Part shown: piece after piece, positions 41,651-48,304 of the stretch | Layout: every line of letters starts with the position of its first letter | Numbering within the stretch: position 1 is the stretch's first letter | DNA from: a virus | DNA length: 64,000 bases | Virus record (IMG/VR): IMGVR_UViG_3300009174_000002 | Span: 1 to 64,000 of that record | Direction: 5' to 3' (one strand) | Translations under genes and position numbers: made by a program | Notes under the pieces: generated by a model | What the model was told of the DNA's origin: nothing | The model's input: the letters and a program-made list of their open reading frames with translations, nothing else | Database searches by the model: none

Positions 41651-42210
41651 TATATATCCAGTAGTTTAATATTATTGTTTTTATCAAAACCTATATTCCC
41701 TAAATGTAAATCGTAAAAGTTATATCCATTTTGACTATTCTTGATTTCTGAAATATCTATATTACTTAATTTATGTAGAAACTCAACAAGATTAGTCAAA
41801 AATTCATTGTTCTCAAATATCTCATAAATTTTTTTTGAATTATTTTCAAATGTAAACTGTTCTATTCCCGAAAACTTATTTGCTGGGGAATCAAAATAGG
41901 AATAAAATCTTTGATCTACAACTTTTAAATTATCTACTTCATTATAAAATTTAACTCTATCCAATTTTTCCTGTACCATATAACCTTTATCAATATTTAT
42001 TTTTACTATTTTTGCAAATAAATCAGGATAGGATTTATAAAAATTAAACTCATATTCTAACATATTTTTATAACTAGAATCAGATATTTGTTTTACTATG
42101 TAATTTGGATTAGTTTTTAAAGGATAGGCTTTTTTATAAACACCCGAACCAATAGATAACTTTTGATCTAATTCTTGTAATAACTTTTTTATTCTAGTAT
42201 TTAAAGACAT
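41650..42210 (-). CDS. Capsid-targeted minimal kinase-like protein
   Basis: A 186-residue protein. The tag is MSLNTRIKKLLQE (L-Q-E at residue 13). The body contains kinase-fold landmarks in order: SIGSGVYKKAYPL (Gly-rich loop), YIVKQI (ATP-binding Lys), YEFNFYK (helix-C Glu), GYMVQEKLD (hinge), YDLHLGNIGF (catalytic loop D-x-H-x-G-N) and finally LLDI (metal-binding Asp, DFG equivalent), where the protein ends. There is no C-terminal lobe beyond this. It could be an active minimal phosphotransferase or a pseudokinase. Packaging would deliver it with the DNA; T7 encodes an early kinase but does not package it. Confidence 0.7.
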   Translation of the reverse strand: MSLNTRIKKLLQELDQKLSIGSGVYKKAYPLKTNPNYIVKQISDSSYKNMLEYEFNFYKSYPDLFAKIVKINIDKGYMVQEKLDRVKFYNEVDNLKVVDQRFYSYFDSPANKFSGIEQFTFENNSKKIYEIFENNEFLTNLVEFLHKLSNIDISEIKNSQNGYNFYDLHLGNIGFDKNNNIKLLDI

Positions 42211-42219
42211 TTATACTTT

Positions 42220-42654
42220 TTAAATATTTTTATTATTTACAAAATCCAATATTTTGTTTTTTACTAAATACTTATTAGTTCTAAAATCTTTCTCCCAAAT
42301 TCTTAATAATCTATATCCACAACTTCTAGCTAATTCATCTTTATATTTATCATTAATAATAGCATCTCGTTGTACTTGATTAATTGCACCTTCTTTGAAT
42401 GCCGTTGGATTACAGTGCCAAAGATCCCCATCGAATTCTATGAGTATCATAGTATCTTTAATTTTAAAATCATAAAATTTATAGGCAATTTGATACTGTT
42501 TTTCAATTTTTAAACCACATTCCAATCTTAAGAATTTTCCAAACACTCCTTCTATCTTACTGGTACCTGGTTTATATACCCTTTTACTGCCCTTTCTTTT
42601 TATCCTAGCCTTATACGGTTTTCTTATCTTGGCCTTCCTTACGCGCTTTGCCAT
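42220..42654 (-). CDS. Vsr-like free-standing endonuclease
   Basis: A 144-residue basic protein. Residues 60-90 read YKFYDFKIKDTMILIEFDGDLWHCNP, followed by QRDAIINDKYKDELARSCGYRLLRIWEKDF. This is the arrangement of the very-short-patch-repair/EDxHD endonuclease fold used by phage homing endonucleases. The N-terminus is an Arg/Lys-rich DNA-binding arm. It has no capsid tag. Its start overlaps the upstream tagged gene's stop (TAATG) and it splits the tagged run, as a mobile gene would. Related to the C-terminal domain of the gene at 43892. Confidence 0.8.
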   Translation of the reverse strand: MAKRVRKAKIRKPYKARIKRKGSKRVYKPGTSKIEGVFGKFLRLECGLKIEKQYQIAYKFYDFKIKDTMILIEFDGDLWHCNPTAFKEGAINQVQRDAIINDKYKDELARSCGYRLLRIWEKDFRTNKYLVKNKILDFVNNKNI

Positions 42655-43094
42655 TACTCATGTCTTATTTTAAATTCATTCCAGTAATCATCATTAAAAT
42701 TTCCATATTTGATCCAAGTATTATATTCTTTAGAAAATATAATCAATCCAGTATAAGTTCCATATTTGTCTCCTATTTTAACATCGGATTTTTTAATAAC
42801 TAATTCAGCCCATGCTTTATATTTAGCAGTAGAAAAACTAATTTTTGCTTCTGAGTCAGAAAATCCTATAAATACATCGCTATTTATTTTACCGACTAAC
42901 ACTTTATCTAAAAATGGGCAGTAAACTTTTACTTTATTGGTTTCAAGTAAATCTAACAAGATTTCTTTTAATATTGGATCTTTTTCTTTCTCAATTTCTT
43001 TTCTTCTTTCTTTTAATCTATTATCTATATTTCGAGGTCTAAAAAGATTATCTTCTTCTTTTAAAACTAACAATATTTTATTTATTAGATTCAT
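42654..43094 (-). CDS. Capsid-targeted NLFKPRR-family protein
   Basis: A 146-residue protein with the 13-residue tag MNLINKILLVLKE (L-K-E), then EDNLFRPRNIDNR, a slightly diverged motif. The mature domain is the small beta unit (NKVKVYCPFLDKVLVGKI, AELVIKKSDVKIGDKYGTYTGL, YNTWIKYGNF) also found in the polyproteins at 37900 and 20242. Function unknown. Confidence 0.76.
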   Translation of the reverse strand: MNLINKILLVLKEEDNLFRPRNIDNRLKERRKEIEKEKDPILKEILLDLLETNKVKVYCPFLDKVLVGKINSDVFIGFSDSEAKISFSTAKYKAWAELVIKKSDVKIGDKYGTYTGLIIFSKEYNTWIKYGNFNDDYWNEFKIRHE

Positions 43095-43098
43095 TGAT

Positions 43099-43497
43099 TT
43101 AAAATTCTATTCCTACTAATTTAAGATATGAAGTTTTCTTATTAAAAAAAGGATTAGAAATAAATGTATTCATATGTTCAATTACAAAATGAAAAAGATT
43201 AAAATAACTTAATAAGGGTATTACAGCACTTCTTCTTCCTTTATATTTAGGAAATTTTGTTTTAAAATATTCTTCGGCTTTTTCTTTATCATTTCTTCTA
43301 ATTAAATATATTGCTTCATCTCCTATTACTTGAATAACCCAAATATTTTCAAACATTTCACTTCCATATTTTTCTAATCCATCTTTTATTATTTTCCTTT
43401 TTCTTTCTTTTTCCTTTTGTTTTCTATCTTCAATCTTTCTAGGCTTGAATAGATTTTCTTCTTCAGATTCAAACAATATTTTATCAACTAATTTCAT
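43099..43497 (-). CDS. Capsid-targeted NLFKPRR-family protein
   Basis: A 132-residue protein with the tag MKLVDKILFE (L-F-E) and then SEEENLFKPRKIEDR. The mature part (EMFENIWVIQVIGDEAIYLIRRNDKEKAEEYF) is the best preserved example of the 'NIW-V' domain found in four other tagged genes and in the untagged protein at 2265. It starts a tagged run and faces the divergent gene at 43530. Confidence 0.77.
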   Translation of the reverse strand: MKLVDKILFESEEENLFKPRKIEDRKQKEKERKRKIIKDGLEKYGSEMFENIWVIQVIGDEAIYLIRRNDKEKAEEYFKTKFPKYKGRRSAVIPLLSYFNLFHFVIEHMNTFISNPFFNKKTSYLKLVGIEF

Positions 43498-43529
43498 TTA
43501 GTTTCTTTATTTTTATTTAAATATGGACA

Positions 43530-43889
43530 ATGGAAAAAGAAGTTTGCGGAAAATGCAAGATTAATATAGCTACTTGGTGTCTTATGTGTGCTCCCAGAGT
43601 TTTAGATCCTTTTTATTGCAACAATTGTGTGCCCAGAGGATGTGATTGTAATAATAAATATACAAAAGATTATATAGGTGATTTTGAACCTGATAATCCT
43701 CCTACAGAGTTAAAATATTTTAACAGATGGAAATGGATTATCCCTGGAGAAATATGGAGATGGTTGGATGAGGATGGAAGAGAAAATCCCTGTTGTGAAT
43801 TTGAATATGAAAAAGAAGGATGGAATATTGAAAAATATGAAGAAAGAGATACTTATACACCTCATAATTGGAGAGATCCAGTAGAATAA
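43530..43889 (+). CDS. Cys-rich putative zinc-binding protein
   Basis: A 119-residue protein on the opposite strand from all near neighbours. Residues 6-42 contain CGKCKINIATWCLMC, then YCNNCVPRGCDC, enough Cys for two zinc sites. Residues 60-119 are aromatic (WKWIIPGEIWRWLDEDG) with a further CC pair. It resembles small uncharacterised phage proteins with a similar Cys-rich start. It shares a short divergent promoter region with the gene at 43099. Confidence 0.65.
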   Translation: MEKEVCGKCKINIATWCLMCAPRVLDPFYCNNCVPRGCDCNNKYTKDYIGDFEPDNPPTELKYFNRWKWIIPGEIWRWLDEDGRENPCCEFEYEKEGWNIEKYEERDTYTPHNWRDPVE

Positions 43890-43891
43890 TA

Positions 43892-45016
43892 TTATCTTAT
43901 TTCTTTTAATAATCTTTCTTTTATTACTTCAATATTATTTTCTATATCGCTTTGCCAAAAGTACAGAACTTTATAATCATTACTCTCAGCTAGATATAAT
44001 TTTCTTTTATCATTTTTTATATTATGTTTTTGCACCTCATGTGTAGGACCGTTAATATACTTTTTAGGATTACAATGCCACCAATCTCCATGTATCTCTA
44101 TTAAGATGTTTTCATTTTTAATTTTAAAATCATAAAGTTTATTACATAAATTATATTGCTTTTCATATTCAATTTTCTCCTTAATAAGTAATTCTTCGAA
44201 TATATCTTCAGTTTCGGAAGTTTTAATCTTATGTTCATTTTCTTTAAGCCATTTTATTCTTTTTATTCTTTGTAATTCTTTATTTTCTTCATCTTTCCAA
44301 TATTCTTTGAAATGTTTATTATACTCGGTATCATAAGTACCTTCATCTTTCATTTTCTGTAATCTTAAATTAATTGCCTCACTTACTTGTTTCTTAATTC
44401 TATTTCCTTTTTCCTCTCCATATCTTTCTTCATATTTCTTCCCTTTTAATCTTTTGCTAGTTTCTATTTTCTCCTCCTCTGAAATAACTCTACCAAGTCT
44501 TTCTCTTTTGCCCTCTGCAAACTCTTTCTTTGTAGTATCCCATTTCTTTCTAATAACTTTGGCAGCAGTTTCAGGGTTATCTCTGGTAGGATTATTTCCT
44601 TCTAATCTTACATAATGTCCATGTATAAAATCATCAAATCTAGGTTGGCCGTTTCTCGGTTTAGTAAAAGTACCACATCCACATTTACAACGAGGTCTTT
44701 CTTGACCTTTATAACTAATTAACATTATAGCCTCTTCTAATTGTATTTTATGTATTTTTCTATACCAAGTATACAAACCATATAAAGTTTTATGTCTAGT
44801 ATTATCAATATCACATATAAAAGGAAATTCTTTTTCTGATCTGTCTAATTCTCTACTTCTTTCTGGTAAACCCATATGATTGGCACAAAGTGACAAAGAT
44901 TTCATAGTAAATCCAGGAAATATTCTTAATAATTCTTCTTTAGATAGAATATTATAAGTTTTCTTAAGTAATTCTTTTTGCTCAAGGGTAAATTTAGACT
45001 TTCTTTCTTTTCTCAT
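43892..45016 (-). CDS. Vsr-like homing-type endonuclease with DNA-binding repeats
   Basis: A 374-residue nuclease. Residues 8-50 look like a helical specificity domain, and residues 100-135 contain a zinc-finger-like PRCKCGCGTFTKPRNGQ. Residues 160-270 are Lys/Glu-rich NUMOD3-like helices (SEEEKIETSKRLKGKKYEERYG). Residues 290-374 form the catalytic domain (LYDFKIKNENILIEIHGDWWHCNP, KRKLYLAESNDYKVLYFWQSDI), related to the gene at 42220. Untagged. Located between the tagged run and the tail tube gene, a typical position for a free-standing intruder in T4-like late regions. Confidence 0.82.
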   Translation of the reverse strand: MRKERKSKFTLEQKELLKKTYNILSKEELLRIFPGFTMKSLSLCANHMGLPERSRELDRSEKEFPFICDIDNTRHKTLYGLYTWYRKIHKIQLEEAIMLISYKGQERPRCKCGCGTFTKPRNGQPRFDDFIHGHYVRLEGNNPTRDNPETAAKVIRKKWDTTKKEFAEGKRERLGRVISEEEKIETSKRLKGKKYEERYGEEKGNRIKKQVSEAINLRLQKMKDEGTYDTEYNKHFKEYWKDEENKELQRIKRIKWLKENEHKIKTSETEDIFEELLIKEKIEYEKQYNLCNKLYDFKIKNENILIEIHGDWWHCNPKKYINGPTHEVQKHNIKNDKRKLYLAESNDYKVLYFWQSDIENNIEVIKERLLKEIR

Positions 45017-45099
45017 TTTTTGTTTTAAAAATAATAAAAGAAAAATCTAAAGACAAATTGTAGTATAAAATAATCAAACATAATTTTTCTAAATATAAA

Positions 45100-45131
45100 A
45101 CATAAAAAAAGGATTAATAAAATTAATCCTT
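45100..45131 (-). terminator. Intrinsic terminator after the tail tube gene
   Basis: The hairpin AAGGATTAAT / ATTAATCCTT is followed on the minus strand by TTTTTTTATGTTTT. It lies 42 bases after the tail tube stop. Confidence 0.8.
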
Positions 45132-45172
45132 AGGTAATAAATTTATATAACTTATTAATAATCAAGCAGTTA

Positions 45173-45667
45173 TCAGAACTCTTGAATGCAGTAATCATAC
45201 GCAATCGTAAGTGTTACTAAGGCTGGATCTGCATCTGATTCTTGATCCAAATCTCCTCCATCAATATCAGCAATAAAACATCCATAGAAATTCCATTGTT
45301 GAACAGGATTGCCACATTCATCTTCCATAACCAGGGTAATATTCTTTTTATAAATAGAAGGATAACTTCCACAACCTGTAATAGGATCAAAATGTTCTCT
45401 TTGCCATGCCTGGAATTTCTGCATCACTGAAGGCCCTACTACATCTCTAAATTCTACTGTAATATTTTCATATTTAGTAGCTCCTTTATATTTTGTAAAG
45501 AAGTTTTTATACTTTAATTCTTTAACAGTATTTGTTATTTTAGGTCTAGCAGCTTTTACTTCGAAACGTTCCGAAATACCCATTTCAGGTGGAAATATAA
45601 TTGACCAAAGATCTTTCCTGATTAGAGGAAATTCATTGGGGATGCCCGAGAAAAGTGAATTGCTCAT
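45173..45667 (-). CDS. Tail tube protein (gp19-like)
   Basis: A 164-residue protein, the same size as T4 gp19 (163). Features are those of the T4-like tail tube family: N-terminal FPLIRKDLWSIIFPPE, then KAARPKITNTVKELKYKNF, KYENITVEFRDVVGPSVMQKFQAWQ, the IYKKNITLVMEDECGNPVQQW strand pair, FYGCFIADIDGGDLD and LVTLTIAYDYCIQ. It polymerises into the inner tube through which DNA and any packaged proteins pass. Followed by a strong terminator, consistent with high expression. Confidence 0.93.
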   Translation of the reverse strand: MSNSLFSGIPNEFPLIRKDLWSIIFPPEMGISERFEVKAARPKITNTVKELKYKNFFTKYKGATKYENITVEFRDVVGPSVMQKFQAWQREHFDPITGCGSYPSIYKKNITLVMEDECGNPVQQWNFYGCFIADIDGGDLDQESDADPALVTLTIAYDYCIQEF

Positions 45668-45683
45668 TTTTTATAATATTTAA

Positions 45684-46526
45684 CTAGTTAGTTATTAATT
45701 TTTTAATTAAGATTTTACCATCTTTAGCTCTATTAACTATTATTTCAACAGGCTTAATTTTACTGGCTACTTCTTTGATTTTTAAATATTGTGGATTATT
45801 ATCTTTTTTTAATAATTCATAAGTATAAGTAGATTTTATTTCTATATATCTATCCTCGAATTCAAAATCTGGATAATAAAATCCTAAAGTTGTTAAAATA
45901 GGTTTAGTTTTAGTTGGTAAATTTTTTCCTTGTTTTACTAATTGTTCAATATATTGTCTTTCGCAATTTCCCTGACATCTTAATCCATATATTTCATAAA
46001 ATTTACCTTTAGGATTTTTTCTCCTATCAATTAATTCCTGTAATTCTTCTGGATGGTCCTCCCAATATTTTTGTTGAGTTTTTACTCTTCTTTTTAAAGT
46101 TTTATTCATTCTTTCTTCTCCATCTTCATATCTATCTTTTAAAGCTCCTATAAATCCCTTTCCTTCATACATTTTAGAAAGTTGTTTATTTCTACAACTT
46201 TTACAAACAGTGTTATCTCTAATGGAAGATTTTAAATAATATTTAGATTTATAATACAATATACTATCGCAACCTTCATTTGGACATTTTTTAAAAAATT
46301 CTGTCTTTTTGTTTTTATCAAACTTAAATTTTTGAGTACAAGTAGGACATAATAGATTTTTCTTTTCTGCACTTGCCATATGATCATATGTAGTATATTC
46401 TATTTTATTTTCTTTACATTCGTTACAAAGTCTAAAAAATGGTCCAATATCTCTTCCTTTATAATTATGTCCTTTTAGTTTCTTTAACTCAGGAGTAATT
46501 TCAATAGTTTGTTTCCATAGTATCAT
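45684..46526 (-). CDS. Zinc-finger PD-(D/E)XK homing-type endonuclease
   Basis: An intact nuclease of about 280 residues. I prefer the ATG at 46526 (MILWKQTIEITPELKK), because the 21 codons upstream encode a hydrophobic, unrelated stretch; an ATG at 46589 also exists. It has Cys pairs LCNECKENK, LCPTCTQK, KKCPNEGCD and CKSCRNK, implying zinc ribbons. A helical linker follows, then GLRCQGNCERQYIEQLVKQG. The catalytic strand pair is FYYPDFEFEDRYIEIKSTYT, D-x(n)-E-x-K. The C-terminal half is homologous to the broken nuclease at 51360-52410. Confidence 0.78.
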   Translation of the reverse strand: MILWKQTIEITPELKKLKGHNYKGRDIGPFFRLCNECKENKIEYTTYDHMASAEKKNLLCPTCTQKFKFDKNKKTEFFKKCPNEGCDSILYYKSKYYLKSSIRDNTVCKSCRNKQLSKMYEGKGFIGALKDRYEDGEERMNKTLKRRVKTQQKYWEDHPEELQELIDRRKNPKGKFYEIYGLRCQGNCERQYIEQLVKQGKNLPTKTKPILTTLGFYYPDFEFEDRYIEIKSTYTYELLKKDNNPQYLKIKEVASKIKPVEIIVNRAKDGKILIKKLITN

Positions 46527-46608
46527 TAACAAAAAAATTGGTTTATACTTGTAAATATAAACCAAAGTTCTTTTAAAAATAAATTCCAACTAATATATCA
46601 TATTCTTT

Positions 46609-46623
46609 ACTTTTAAATGTAAC
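46609..46623 (-). promoter_or_regulatory. Possible late-promoter-like element
   Basis: The coding strand contains TTACATTTAAAAGTA, a weaker match to the TATTTAAAG element, in the gap between 46526 and 46633. Confidence 0.3.
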
Positions 46624-46632
46624 ATTTGTTCA

Positions 46633-46992
46633 TTATATTTCTTCTATTATATATCCTTTAGGTACTCCTTGTTCTGTGTAAGGAATATTTCTATTCATAT
46701 CTCTATCTTCTTCTTGTGCTTTTTGTCTTTCTACATTTAAATAAGAACGCTTAGCATATCTTTTCAGATAATTTAAATCATCAAATCCTCCCAACCAATC
46801 TTTACTATTTCTATCGGTAATTCTATATAATTGGAATGGTTTACTAGATTCTTTTGCATCTTCAACTTCTTCTGAAGTGTCAGAGTAAAATTCATCTCCA
46901 TCAAATTCTTTTATAATAACTGTCTTACCAGAATACTTTTCTAAAAGATTTTTTATAACAAATATTTTTCTTTTATTTAATATTTTTTTCAT
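46633..46992 (-). CDS. LLEKYS-tagged predicted head protein
   Basis: A 119-residue protein starting MKKILNKRKIFVIKN, followed by LLEKYSGKTVIIKE ending in I-K-E at residue 29. The mature part starts FDGDEFYSDTSEEVEDAKES (acidic) and continues with LYRITDRNSKDWLGGFDDLNYLKRY. It is 8 bases downstream of the polyprotein gene at 47001. It lacks the NLFKPRR motif. Function unknown. Confidence 0.68.
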   Translation of the reverse strand: MKKILNKRKIFVIKNLLEKYSGKTVIIKEFDGDEFYSDTSEEVEDAKESSKPFQLYRITDRNSKDWLGGFDDLNYLKRYAKRSYLNVERQKAQEEDRDMNRNIPYTEQGVPKGYIIEEI

Positions 46993-47000
46993 TGATTAAA

Positions 47001-48290
47001 TTAAATATGAAAAAATTCAAGTATTTCAGCCATAGCAGCAAAAACATGTAATAATTCTCCGGCTACCTTCATTCCAGGTCTGGCTTTAACTTTTATTTTT
47101 TCTATAGCTGCTTTTTTATTTGAATTACTCATTTTTGAAGTATCTAAATTCATAATAACCTCTAAAGTTTCCTCAATATTTAAATTTTCTAAAGTATTGG
47201 TTATTTTTTTTATATCATAAATTTCTACTTGTGTAATTCCTTCGTTTGGATCTTTTGATTTATGATAATATTTTATTGGAAGTTTGGGTACTGGTTTATC
47301 TTCAAATATTACTTTCTTACTAGAATACTTTTCAAGAAGTTTGGTAAGATTTTGTATTTCTTTTTGTTTAACACCTTCTTTTTTGTGTTTATTTAAAATA
47401 CCATCTTGTTTAGTTTTTTGAATATTTTCATTTTTCTTATTACGAAAATACTCTACTTGCTTTAACCTTTTATTTGCTTCGTCTTCATTATCATAAGGTC
47501 CTCCTAAATTCTTTCCAGAATGACTTTTAACATAATATTTTCCATTTTCCTTTTTAACAAACTCTTTTAAAAAACCTTTATTAACTGAGTTAGTTAATAC
47601 TTTATTTTTTTTAGTATTTTGTTTTTCTTCCTTTAATATTTCTTTTTTCATTTCAGAAATTATAGGTATTATTAAATTTAATTCTTTCATGATTTTAGAT
47701 TCATCATATTGAGAGAAATATTTTATAAAATCGCTTAAATAAATATATTCTATATCTAATGTCTTATTATTAAATATTGTACTTAAAAAATTACTTCTTG
47801 AAGCCAATTTACATATTAAAGGAAGTTTTTGAGGATTCTTTTTTAATTTTTTAAAAATTAACATAATATTTAACTGCATATCTTTTAAATCATCTAAAAA
47901 ATCTTCTTGTACTTTCTGTACACCTAATTCTTTTAATAATTTTTTATTTTCATGTAAAGTATATGTTTCATCATCATCTGGAGTATCTGTGAATTCTACA
48001 CTATATAGAAATTTCCATTTTTCTTGTTCCCAACTCCATATAGCTCTGTTGGTATTTATAAAACCATTATTCTCATATTCTATTTCTGCAATAATAAAAT
48101 CATTGTGCAAAACAATTTTAATAATTTTACATTTTACTTTATTGTCACCAGTATAAACATCTATAATACTTCCTTTAGGAAATTTTCTAACAATATCCAA
48201 TTGTTTTTCTTTTAACTCATCTTCTCTATCCTCTATTCTTCGAGGCTTAAAGATATTTTCTTCGGATTCAAATATTAAATTATCAAACAT
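47001..48290 (-). CDS. Tagged polyprotein with both tag classes
   Basis: A 429-residue protein. It starts MFDNLIFE (I-F-E at residue 8), then SEENIFKPRRIEDRE. Residues 30-105 form a beta domain (KGSIIDVYTGDNKVKCKIIKI). Residues 240-285 contain GFLKE, then NGKYYVKSHSGKNLGGPYDN and EANKRLKQVEYF, a motif I associate with phage proteins. Residues 317-330 are the second tag class, KLLEKYSSKKVIFE (I-F-E at 330). The last 100 residues are helical. At least two and possibly three mature fragments are predicted. Confidence 0.72.
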   Translation of the reverse strand: MFDNLIFESEENIFKPRRIEDREDELKEKQLDIVRKFPKGSIIDVYTGDNKVKCKIIKIVLHNDFIIAEIEYENNGFINTNRAIWSWEQEKWKFLYSVEFTDTPDDDETYTLHENKKLLKELGVQKVQEDFLDDLKDMQLNIMLIFKKLKKNPQKLPLICKLASRSNFLSTIFNNKTLDIEYIYLSDFIKYFSQYDESKIMKELNLIIPIISEMKKEILKEEKQNTKKNKVLTNSVNKGFLKEFVKKENGKYYVKSHSGKNLGGPYDNEDEANKRLKQVEYFRNKKNENIQKTKQDGILNKHKKEGVKQKEIQNLTKLLEKYSSKKVIFEDKPVPKLPIKYYHKSKDPNEGITQVEIYDIKKITNTLENLNIEETLEVIMNLDTSKMSNSNKKAAIEKIKVKARPGMKVAGELLHVFAAMAEILEFFHI

Positions 48291-48304
48291 TTTAAAAAAT
48301 TATT

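Noticed and set aside
42937-43119. Short plus-strand frames opposite the tagged genes, here and at 49.0 and 50.3 kb
   Set aside because: They arise from the antisense of the conserved tag and motif and recur only because the sense sequence is conserved.
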